Below are positions 9,572-16,509 of a stretch of DNA of 19,708 bases, one piece after another. Each line of letters opens with the position of its first letter. Position 1 is the first letter of the stretch. The stretch spans positions 1-19,708 of the forward strand of contig JAXMBX010000075.1 in NCBI GenBank assembly GCA_046349635.1, read 5' to 3'. The position numbers and the translations under genes were made by a program. This DNA is from JAXMBX01 sp046349635. GTDB taxonomy: Bacteria > Planctomycetota > Planctomycetia > Planctomycetales > Planctomycetaceae. The notes beneath the pieces were generated by a model. It saw only the letters and a list, made by a program, of their open reading frames with translations. It was not told the origin of the DNA and ran no database searches.

Positions 9572-10723
9572 ATGCGAAAGTTTCACACGTGGGTGCTCAC
9601 GCTGGGTCTGGCCACGGCGACACCCGGCATTACGCTGGCCGGACCCTTTTCGCCCTGGAAGTCCGAAGGGCAACCGGCGGCAGCCCAAACTGCCGGAAAC
9701 GCCGGGGTTAAGGTTTCCAACCAACAGGTGGCTACGCAGATCGCCTCGGCGCTCCGCAATTCCAACCTGGCTGGAAACGACATCTCCGTCGAATACAAAA
9801 ATGGCGTGGCCAAACTCAGCGGCTGCGTGAAGTCGCCGCAGGAACGGCATATGGCGGAAGCCGCTGCTCGGCGGGTTCCGAACGTGAAGCGCGTTGAGAA
9901 TTCGCTGACCGTCACCGCGGCCAAAAAGCAACCGCACCGCGGAGCGATTCAACAGGTCCAGTATGAGGATCCGCAAGCGGGTGAACTCGCTGCTCCGGAA
10001 GCAGGGACCATTCCTGCAACTGCGGAAATGCCCGCTGCCGTGGCTCCTGTGACTCAGGAACTGCCGCAGCAGGATGCTTCCGAATTCAATCAGCAGACCG
10101 CGGATGCCTGCAAGCATGCTCTTCGCAGCTCCGGCTTTGCCGGCAAGGGTGTTTCCCTGCAATTCCAGGAGGGAACCCTGAGCATCAGCGGCATGGTGCC
10201 TTCACCGCAGATGCGTGAAGCCGCCACCGGCATTCTCTCCCAGGTTCCGGGAGTGAATCAGGTTGACAACCAACTGCAGGTTGCCGGCCCGCAGCCTCCG
10301 ATCCAGGCCACGAATTACCAGAACGGAGTCGAACCGGCTCCCCCCGTTCCGGTTCCCGCCGCTCCTCCCGGTGCGGTTCCGATGGGACCTCCTCCCGGCA
10401 CGATAGTTGGCCCTCCTCCGGGCTATCCGGCCGGACCGCAGGCCTACCCGACTCCGACCGGTTCCCAGGGAATGTTCGACCAGCCGAATCTGCCGAACCA
10501 CTCCTGGCCGACCTACGGAACTTACCCGAACTATGCCCAGGTGGCTTATCCCAAGCAGTACAGCGCCTCGGCGTGGCCTTACATCGGTCCGTTCTACCCC
10601 TATCCCCAGGTTCCCCTGGGATGGAGAAAGGTCCAGATGGAATGGGATGACGGTTACTGGCAGTTGAACTTCCGTCCCCGGACGGAAAAGTGGTGGTGGT
10701 ACCTGAACCCCAACAACTGGTAA
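9572..10723 (+). CDS. Secreted protein with two BON domains and a Pro/Tyr/Trp-rich C-terminal tail
   Basis: The 383-aa product has a signal peptide (about 1-23, ending ITLA-GP) and two BON domains, about 50-116 and 172-237. Each has the pattern of a helical start, a GVAKLSG or GTLSISG strand, and VPNVKRVEN or VPGVNQVDN near its end. BON domains in OsmY-like proteins are thought to bind phospholipid or interact in the periplasm. After the second domain comes a Pro/Gly/Ala-rich stretch (about 240-300) and an aromatic tail with YPYPQVPLGWRKVQMEWDDG (342-361) and EKWWWYLNPNNW (372-383). An AAGGAG ribosome site supports the ATG. The next terminator is 22 bases after the stop, so it is probably transcribed alone. 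A cell-envelope location is inferred; the molecular role is unknown. Confidence 0.85.
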   Translation: MRKFHTWVLTLGLATATPGITLAGPFSPWKSEGQPAAAQTAGNAGVKVSNQQVATQIASALRNSNLAGNDISVEYKNGVAKLSGCVKSPQERHMAEAAARRVPNVKRVENSLTVTAAKKQPHRGAIQQVQYEDPQAGELAAPEAGTIPATAEMPAAVAPVTQELPQQDASEFNQQTADACKHALRSSGFAGKGVSLQFQEGTLSISGMVPSPQMREAATGILSQVPGVNQVDNQLQVAGPQPPIQATNYQNGVEPAPPVPVPAAPPGAVPMGPPPGTIVGPPPGYPAGPQAYPTPTGSQGMFDQPNLPNHSWPTYGTYPNYAQVAYPKQYSASAWPYIGPFYPYPQVPLGWRKVQMEWDDGYWQLNFRPRTEKWWWYLNPNNW

Positions 10724-10744
10724 TCGCCTGAATACCAAGCACTT

Positions 10745-10781
10745 AAAGACATCCCGGCCCAGAACCGGGATGTCTTTTTTT
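10745..10781 (+). terminator. Strong intrinsic terminator after the BON-domain gene
   Basis: A perfect 13-bp stem (10745-10757 with 10765-10777), 7-base loop, and a T run at 10775-10781. Confidence 0.95.
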
Positions 10782-10984
10782 ATGCCCGCAGATCCGGCCC
10801 AACGGGAATTTTCGACAAAATCGTTGGAACCGGCATATTTTCACAAGTTTAAGCAACCAGAATTTCGATCTAGTTACTACGCAGTAATAGTCCGCTTTGG
10901 TCCTTCTCTACCTACGGGGTGGCGAACAAGCGGCGGAACAAGGCAGACGACGGCAGAAAGTAACTCCTCCGGAGGTTGAACACG

Positions 10985-11578
10985 ATGATTGGTTCCAATC
11001 ACATCTTCAAACGCATGGTCTTGCTGGCGGCAGTAGGCCTCCTGACTTGCACCAATAGCGGATGCTCGTACTTCTTCCTCCGCGGGTTCTTCTGGGACCA
11101 GGCGATCAATTACTCCAAGTTCTGGGGAACGACGCCGATCATTCCCGTCAGCCCCTACTGGAGCGAATTGATCGAAGACACCTATCACTATGAAGAACGG
11201 TACGGAAAGGTTCCCATCCTCCCCGCTCCTGAGGGTGAGAATGCCCCCTTGTTCTGCATGGATCCCCCCTCGGATGACGAAATCATCCGCTCTCTGCCGG
11301 ATCCTGTCGGTGGTGGCGTCCCCTTCATGGCGGAAACCCGCCGCGACCGGATGCAGTTTGTCGTGGAACCGATCGTGGATGCCATCGGCGAATGCCGTCA
11401 GTATCCGCTGGTTGGCCCGGCCCGCCTGCACAAGTGCCACTATAAGTGCACCGCCTACTTCAAGAAGACCATCGATTCCTTCTGGCCGATTCCCTTCCAC
11501 TTCTCAGACGACTCGATGGAAGTGGTGTACATCGACCACGATCACTTGATCCAATGCTCCTCGCCTCACTCTCCGTGA
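10985..11578 (+). CDS. Putative small lipoprotein of unknown function
   Basis: The 197-aa product begins with a charged start and a hydrophobic stretch (residues 10-21), then NSGC with Cys27 as a candidate lipid-modified cysteine; the fit to the lipobox is imperfect (Asn-Ser-Gly before Cys), so it could instead be cleaved by signal peptidase I or stay anchored. The mature part is rich in Tyr, Trp, Pro and Asp and has six further cysteines (22, 91, 137, 151, 155, 191), including a CHYKC pair at 151-155 and an acidic/histidine end IDHDHLIQC. I recognise no domain. The ATG at 10985 is chosen because GGAGG lies 9 bases upstream; a TTG at 10976 overlaps that ribosome site. It follows the BON gene by 261 bases but a terminator separates them, so it needs its own promoter. 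Confidence 0.75.
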   Translation: MIGSNHIFKRMVLLAAVGLLTCTNSGCSYFFLRGFFWDQAINYSKFWGTTPIIPVSPYWSELIEDTYHYEERYGKVPILPAPEGENAPLFCMDPPSDDEIIRSLPDPVGGGVPFMAETRRDRMQFVVEPIVDAIGECRQYPLVGPARLHKCHYKCTAYFKKTIDSFWPIPFHFSDDSMEVVYIDHDHLIQCSSPHSP

Positions 11579-11596
11579 GCGGGAAGATTCAAACAC

Positions 11597-11627
11597 AAAA
11601 CCCCGTGCGGTTCGCACGGGGTTTTTT
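11597..11627 (+). terminator. Strong intrinsic terminator after the putative lipoprotein gene
   Basis: A 13-bp stem (11597-11609 with 11613-11625: AAAACCCCGTGCG and its complement), 3-base loop, and T residues at 11622-11627. It starts 18 bases after the stop codon. The A run on the left arm makes it potentially usable from the minus strand too. Confidence 0.93.
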
Positions 11628-11680
11628 ATTTCTTTGGTTCACTGTGATGGTTCCGCCTGTGAGACCCCAAAGAATGCCAA

Positions 11681-11704
11681 CGCCCCGGCGGTGAAGCCGG
11701 GGCG
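11681..11704 (-). terminator. GC-rich hairpin downstream of nrdJ, possible terminator or mRNA 3' end
   Basis: CGCCCCGGC (11681-11689) pairs with GCCGGGGCG (11696-11704) around a 6-base loop. It lies 46 bases past the nrdJ stop on the minus strand, but the sequence beyond it has only scattered T residues. It could act as an RNA-stabilising 3' hairpin, with the AAAACCCC hairpin at 11597-11625 providing the actual stop. Confidence 0.4.
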
Positions 11705-11749
11705 CTGGACTCTGTGCAGGCTGAATAGATTCCTTCTGCCATCCGTGGT

Positions 11750-14692
11750 TCAGCTGCAACCCATACTGTTGCCGCAGTTGTGGCACAGGTAACAGTTCCC
11801 GTTCCGGACGGTGATCGCGCCGCAGTTGTCGCAAGCGGGAGCATCGAGCTGGAACTTGGCGAACTGCATGCTGCGAATCGCCGGGCCTTCCTGGTGGAAG
11901 TTATAGTCGCCGGCGTGAACGACACCTTCGGACGCTCCATGTCCCGCGGGTCGCGGCGCGACCTCGGTAATCTGCGTCAGGGTCGGGGCCAACTCCGCCA
12001 CGGCGGCCTGAGTCGTCGTCGTTTCTTCGGCGACCCGCTTGGGAGCGTTCTGTTCCCGGAAACCAGGAATGAACTGGATCCCCAGCCAGCGGAAGATATA
12101 GTCCACAACGCTCTTGGCATTAGGAATGTCCGGGTTGTTGGTCCACCCGGCCGGTTCGAAACGGCTGTGGGAGAACTTGTTGACCAGGACTTCGAGAGGC
12201 ACGCGGTACTGCAGGCACATCGAGGTTTCCGTCCCGATGACGTCCATCAGGCCGCCGATCGTGCTCCCTTCCTTCGCCATTGTGATGAACAACTCACCGG
12301 GCGTTCCGTCCTCGAACAGACCGACGGTAATGTAACCTTCGTGTCCGCCGACGGAGAACTTGTGGGTGAGGGAGTTGCGGGTCGCGGGGAGGTGGCGGCG
12401 AGCCGGGGCCATGACAACCTGCGGCTGCTCCTTCTTCCGATCGCTGTCCTTCTTCGTGGCGAGAGGCTGGCTGCTCTTGGAACCGTCGCGATAAATCGCC
12501 AGTGCCTTGAGACCCAGCCGCCAACCTTCCATGTAGGCGTTCTCGATGTCCTCCACCGTCGAATCGGCGGGCATGTTGACCGTCTTGGAGATTGCCCCGG
12601 ACAGGAACGGTTGAGCGGCGGCCATCATCCTGATGTGGGCTTGCCACGAGATGGTCCGCTCACCGTTTGCGGCACGGAACGCACAGTCAAAGACCGGGAG
12701 GTGGTTTTCGAGCAGGCCGGGCGCCCCCTCGATCGTGTCCCGTTCGTCGATGTACTTGGTGATCCGTTCAATCGACGGGGAATCGTAACCGAGCGTCTTC
12801 AGGCTTTCCGGAACCGTCCGGTTGACGATCTTCATCATCCCACCGCCGGCCAGTTGCTTGTACTTCACGAGGGCGATGTCCGGCTCGATGCCGGTTGTGT
12901 CGCAGTCCATCATGAAGGCAATCGTCCCGGTCGGTGCGAGAACGGTCGCCTGGGCATTCCGGTAGCCGAAGCGGCGACCGTAGTTCAGGCATTCGTTCCA
13001 GACGTGGCGGGCCGCATCACGCAGTTCGTTCGGGCAGGACGGGTGAATCTTCTCCACGGCGTCCCGGTGCATCTGCATGACGTTGAGCATCGGCTCGCGG
13101 TTTTCGGCGTAGCCGGCGAACGTTCCGATGTGGCCGGCAATCTTGCTCGAGGTCAGGTAAGCCTGGCCGTTGAGCAGCGCGGTCAAAGCCCCGCAGATCC
13201 CGCGGCCGGCGTCGCTGTCGTAGGGAATCCCCATCGACATCAACAGGCTGCCGAGGTTGGCAAAACCCAGACCCAGCGGACGGAACCGGTGGCTGTTTTC
13301 CGCGATCGCCGGCGTCGGATAGCTGGCGTGATCAACGAGGATTTCCTGGGCCGTGATGAAAATCGACGCGGCGGAGCGATAGCGTTCGACGTCGAAGGTC
13401 CCATCCGGACGCTGGAACTTGCGGAGGTTGAGGCTCGACAGGTTGCACGCCGTATCGTCCAGGAACATATATTCCGAGCAGGGATTCGATGCATTGATCG
13501 GTCCCGAGTTCGGGCAGGTATGCCAGCGGTTGATCGTGGTGTCGTACTGGACACCGGGATCGCCGCAGTACCAGGTTCCTTCGGCCATCTGCCGCATCAT
13601 GTCGCGGGCTTCATATTCCGGACCGGACTTGGTCTTGTCGGTGACCCAACGGGTCTTCCACTTGCCGCCGTCCACGACCGCCTGCATGAACTGGTCGCTC
13701 ACGCGGACGGAGAGATTGGCATTCTGGAACATGATCGAGCTGTACGCTTCGCCGTTGAAGTTGGCATCGTACTCGCCGCTTTCGATCAGCGTCCGGGCCT
13801 TTTTCTCTTCCTTGGTCTTGGCCTGGATGAATTCCATGATATCCGGGTGCCAGTCCTTCAGGCTCTGCATCTTGGCGGCACGGCGGGTCTTGCCGCCGGA
13901 CTTCACTACCGCGGCGATCTGGTCATAGACCCGCATGAAGGAGAGCGGACCGGAGGGAATTCCGCCGCCGGAGAGCTTTTCCTTGGCGGAGCGGATGGAG
14001 GAGAGATCGGTCCCGGTTCCGGACCCGAACTTGAAGAGCATCGCTTCGCTCGTGGCGAGGCGCATGATGTCTTCCATGTTGTCATCCACGGACTGGATGA
14101 AGCAGGCGGAACCCTGCGGGAACTCATACGGAGTTTCGGGGCGTTGGATGGAATTCGTTTCGACGTCCCAGCGGTAGTTGCCGCGGCTCCCCTTCACGCC
14201 GTACTGATGATACAGCCCGACGTTGAACCAGACGGGGGAGTTGAATGAGCCGTACTGGTGCAGGCAGAGCCAGGCCAGTTCGCGGTAGAAATTCTCGCCG
14301 TCCTCCAGGGAAGCGAAATAGCCGTCCTTGAGGCCCCAGTCCGCAATCGTGCGGGCCACGCGATAGATCACCTGGCGAACGCTGGTTTCGCGTTCGGGGG
14401 TATTGGGCTCGCCGTAGAAATATTTGCTGACGACGACATTGGTCGCGAGCGGGGACCAATTGACGGGAACTTCGCAGTCCTTCTGTTCGAAGAGCGGCTT
14501 ACCGTTCTCATCCTTAATCTGGGCGGAACGGCGTTCCCATTCGACGGTGGCGAAGGGGTCGATTCCTTCGGGGCAGAAGACCGGTTTGATTTTCATGGCC
14601 AGCGTCTCTGAAGAGCTGCGAGCCGAGGTTGAATCCGTGGTGTTTTGGCCAGCCAATCCTGGCGCGACAATTCCTTGGTCGCCGTGCATCAT
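11750..14692 (-). CDS. nrdJ: Adenosylcobalamin-dependent (class II) ribonucleoside-diphosphate reductase
   Basis: Class II reductases use adenosylcobalamin to form a thiyl radical and convert ribonucleotides to deoxyribonucleotides without needing or being poisoned by oxygen. The 980-aa product has the expected elements: the redox cysteine Cys197 in GSACFIQ; SGTGTDLSSIRSAKEKLSGG at 224-243; the active-site NPCSE at 403-407 with Asn403, radical Cys405 and Glu407; the partner Cys416 in DTACNLSSLN; and PTGTIAFMMDCDTTGIEP at 588-605. A linker at about 740-775 leads to a TSCPD-like domain (about 775-875), then a C-terminal zinc ribbon with CDNCG (954-958) and CYLCHNCG (967-974), ending GCS. GGAAGGAG lies immediately upstream of tandem ATGs; the second (14689) is better spaced. 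A further internal ATG is at residue 33. It has its own promoter and candidate NrdR sites (14860-14920). No other reductase gene is nearby. Confidence 0.96.
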   Translation of the reverse strand: MMHGDQGIVAPGLAGQNTTDSTSARSSSETLAMKIKPVFCPEGIDPFATVEWERRSAQIKDENGKPLFEQKDCEVPVNWSPLATNVVVSKYFYGEPNTPERETSVRQVIYRVARTIADWGLKDGYFASLEDGENFYRELAWLCLHQYGSFNSPVWFNVGLYHQYGVKGSRGNYRWDVETNSIQRPETPYEFPQGSACFIQSVDDNMEDIMRLATSEAMLFKFGSGTGTDLSSIRSAKEKLSGGGIPSGPLSFMRVYDQIAAVVKSGGKTRRAAKMQSLKDWHPDIMEFIQAKTKEEKKARTLIESGEYDANFNGEAYSSIMFQNANLSVRVSDQFMQAVVDGGKWKTRWVTDKTKSGPEYEARDMMRQMAEGTWYCGDPGVQYDTTINRWHTCPNSGPINASNPCSEYMFLDDTACNLSSLNLRKFQRPDGTFDVERYRSAASIFITAQEILVDHASYPTPAIAENSHRFRPLGLGFANLGSLLMSMGIPYDSDAGRGICGALTALLNGQAYLTSSKIAGHIGTFAGYAENREPMLNVMQMHRDAVEKIHPSCPNELRDAARHVWNECLNYGRRFGYRNAQATVLAPTGTIAFMMDCDTTGIEPDIALVKYKQLAGGGMMKIVNRTVPESLKTLGYDSPSIERITKYIDERDTIEGAPGLLENHLPVFDCAFRAANGERTISWQAHIRMMAAAQPFLSGAISKTVNMPADSTVEDIENAYMEGWRLGLKALAIYRDGSKSSQPLATKKDSDRKKEQPQVVMAPARRHLPATRNSLTHKFSVGGHEGYITVGLFEDGTPGELFITMAKEGSTIGGLMDVIGTETSMCLQYRVPLEVLVNKFSHSRFEPAGWTNNPDIPNAKSVVDYIFRWLGIQFIPGFREQNAPKRVAEETTTTQAAVAELAPTLTQITEVAPRPAGHGASEGVVHAGDYNFHQEGPAIRSMQFAKFQLDAPACDNCGAITVRNGNCYLCHNCGNSMGCS

Positions 14693-14859
14693 GCACTCCT
14701 TCCTGAAAATTTTAGACGCCTTGCGAGGCAGAGGGGGGCAGTATTCTGCTAAATCATTTCGGCGAACACGCCCATTGAAGTGTACATACGATCACTACTT
14801 TTCGCAAGCCCGTGGGTCTTGAAGCCCTACGCAACCAGTGGGGTCTGTATCGTCTCTGA

Positions 14860-14906
14860 ACCCCATATCTAGTGATCAAAAGCGTGGAACCCACTATAAA
14901 CCGCCC
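14860..14906 (-). promoter_or_regulatory. Tandem NrdR-like boxes at the nrdJ promoter
   Basis: Read on the minus strand, TCACTAGATATGGGGT (14875-14860) matches 12 of 16 positions of the NrdR consensus acaCwAtATaTwGtgt as I recall it. GGGCGGTTTATAGTGG (14906-14891) matches 9 of 16, with a perfect right half TATAGTG. The centres are exactly 31 bases apart (15-base spacer), the three-turn spacing known for paired NrdR boxes. The upstream box covers the -10 element and the other lies just past the expected transcription start, a repressing arrangement. NrdR is the ATP/dATP-sensing repressor of reductase genes. The weaker box is half-degenerate, so this remains a prediction. Confidence 0.6.
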
Positions 14907-14920
14907 CCCTTTTTTGTCAA
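14893..14920 (-). promoter_or_regulatory. Sigma-70-type promoter of nrdJ
   Basis: On the minus strand, TTGACA (14920-14915) is a perfect -35 and TATAGT (14898-14893) a near-perfect -10, with a 16-base spacer. Transcription would start near 14886, leaving a 5' leader of about 190 bases before the nrdJ ATG. It lies upstream of a strongly supported gene in the correct orientation. Confidence 0.7.
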
Positions 14921-15231
14921 GCACCTGTATCAATTCGGGGGGTTCTGTGGACCTTGATGTCGCCGTAAACTGATTCGCGGATCGGGACTTAGAAACCGAA
15001 AAAAAATTGAAGAAAGCGTTAAGAATTTGTGGAAAAGCACCCTCCCGGAGAGGCTCAATTCGGGATTTGCCAGACGCTTCCATCTCCAAAAAACGGAACC
15101 GCCTCCAGCCAGAAAGACAGCGTAACCTGAAGCCAGAAAATATGTTCCGAGTTTCAAATGAGCCTTATACAGGGGCCACGTCCGAAAACCGCGAAACGCC
15201 TCGATCGTGGGGCCTGAACCCTACATATGGG

Positions 15232-16476
15232 TCAGGGTGCGGCGGGAAACAGTCGATTGGGACGGCTCCAGAGGACCCGCGCCGCGAACACGCTGTTGTC
15301 CGCTCCTTTCGCATGCGGTGCAGAGCCAATATAAAACTCCGCGTCCGTCACCCAGGACTCGGCGGGACTGATCGGAGCAGCCCCGAAATTCCCCAGCATG
15401 GCCCCCCGTTCCGGGATCAACACCTGCTCGGTGTCCCGCAGGACCTGCAACCGCTCCGGATCAACCTGCGCGAGAAACAATGGCGCACGGTTCCGGGGGA
15501 TGTGATCGTTATTGGCCCCGCGTCGCGTGTATGCAAGAAACAGCCCGTCACTGTGGGCCAGCCAATGCTGCTGGGTGTTGTAGCTCCCCAGCTCTTTACC
15601 GTCATCGAATTTCCAGGGTTGAATTTCGCCGAAATGCAGGCCGTCGTCACTCGTGGCCACGTATCCGCGAAGATCGTTTCGAATCGTAAGGTAATAGCGT
15701 CCCTGGTATTTCACGAGTGAAGGTTCATACAACCCCCGTGCGTCGGCGAGGGCCAACTCGCTTCCATGTTCGAGATACTCCAGCTTCTCCCCATCAAAGC
15801 GGCAATGCAGGACGGTCGTCGTGTACTGCTCTCGGACCGGATTGCGGAAGTACATGGGGATCAATAGCGTCCCGTCCTCCTTCACCAGCCATTGAACGCA
15901 ACCGGGTGCCACGAGGAAAAACTTATCCTCCGTCTGAGGCATCTGGAGCATCTTCCAGCTACTCCACTGGTTCCTGACCGGATCGTAAACCGCATAGGCA
16001 CATTCGTGAGAGCGCGGCCTATCGAGCAGATGCTCCCCCTTCTTGCTGTAACGGAGCTTGATCCCGATCGCAATCGCGCGTCCGCTGGGAGCGTGCCAGC
16101 CTGGGGTGACGTCGCAGACGGAGATGTCGACCTGGTCCGATTCCTTTTGCCAGTCCAGGACGGGTGGGAGGCTGGGCTTGTCAAACGTTTTCCCTCCATC
16201 GAGGGAACGCATGAAGTACAGCCCGGAATAATAATCAGAAACTTTCAAATGCTTCTGCAGAGTCACCAGGACGAGCGGATTTCCCCGTTCTCCCCGCTCG
16301 GGAATTGACACCGCGCGCGGATGAAACCAGCAGGAGTCCGTGCGCAGTTCCTGGTGCAGCGTCTTAAGCTCCACCTTGAACGGCAACCGGGGCGTTTCTC
16401 CCGAAGCCGTGCTGACAACTGTCAGCAGGCAAAGAAAACACGCTCCACACGCACGCCCGACGGAGTTCGAAGGCAT
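15232..16476 (-). CDS. Secreted sialidase-like (BNR/Asp-box beta-propeller) protein
   Basis: The 414-aa product has a signal peptide (about 1-26, ending TASG-ETP) and repeats typical of the sialidase superfamily. A full Asp box, SLDGGKTF, is at 91-98 and a degenerate one, TSDDGLHF, at 275-282. Blade-like segments such as LYEPSLVKYQGRYYLTIRND (249-268) recur. Such proteins in planctomycetes are exported and thought to act on glycans, but family membership does not prove sialic acid hydrolysis. The complete set of three catalytic arginines and the nucleophilic Tyr cannot be assigned by eye. The start ATG at 16476 is preferred over the GTG at 16494 because GGAGAG sits 6-7 bases upstream. It follows the 696-aa gene after 33 bases and is probably cotranscribed with it. 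Confidence 0.75.
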   Translation of the reverse strand: MPSNSVGRACGACFLCLLTVVSTASGETPRLPFKVELKTLHQELRTDSCWFHPRAVSIPERGERGNPLVLVTLQKHLKVSDYYSGLYFMRSLDGGKTFDKPSLPPVLDWQKESDQVDISVCDVTPGWHAPSGRAIAIGIKLRYSKKGEHLLDRPRSHECAYAVYDPVRNQWSSWKMLQMPQTEDKFFLVAPGCVQWLVKEDGTLLIPMYFRNPVREQYTTTVLHCRFDGEKLEYLEHGSELALADARGLYEPSLVKYQGRYYLTIRNDLRGYVATSDDGLHFGEIQPWKFDDGKELGSYNTQQHWLAHSDGLFLAYTRRGANNDHIPRNRAPLFLAQVDPERLQVLRDTEQVLIPERGAMLGNFGAAPISPAESWVTDAEFYIGSAPHAKGADNSVFAARVLWSRPNRLFPAAP

Positions 16477-16509
16477 CGTCTGCTCTCCTGCCACGATCGC
16501 GAATAAAGG

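Larger units (their letters stand above)
14693..15231. other. Gene-free region upstream of nrdJ: long leader plus upstream spacer
   Basis: Contains the nrdJ promoter, the NrdR-like boxes and a leader of about 190 bases. The leader has an 8-base inverted repeat, GATCACTA (14790-14797) and TAGTGATC (14870-14877), 72 bases apart. No B12-box of a cobalamin riboswitch was seen. From 14921 to 15231 I see no gene and no clear signal; the 75-codon minus frame at 14930-15157 needs a TTG start and has no good ribosome site. An imperfect hairpin around 15211-15237 overlaps the 3' end of the sialidase-like gene but has no T run. Confidence 0.5.

Noticed and set aside
11780..14248. Very long plus-strand open frame (over 800 codons) opposite nrdJ
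   Set aside because: It lies entirely antisense to a gene with clear family motifs; its translation is low-information, rich in Arg, Gly, Val and His, as expected from the complement of a GC-rich coding frame.
14693..14886. Cobalamin riboswitch in the leader of the B12-dependent reductase
   Set aside because: Neither the B12-box nor the conserved GCCACTG core was found on the minus strand; CCCCACTGG is only a partial resemblance.
14930..15157. Possible small minus-strand membrane protein (75 codons)
   Set aside because: Its start is a TTG without a convincing ribosome site, only the first 30 residues look membrane-like, and it overlaps the nrdJ promoter spacer.
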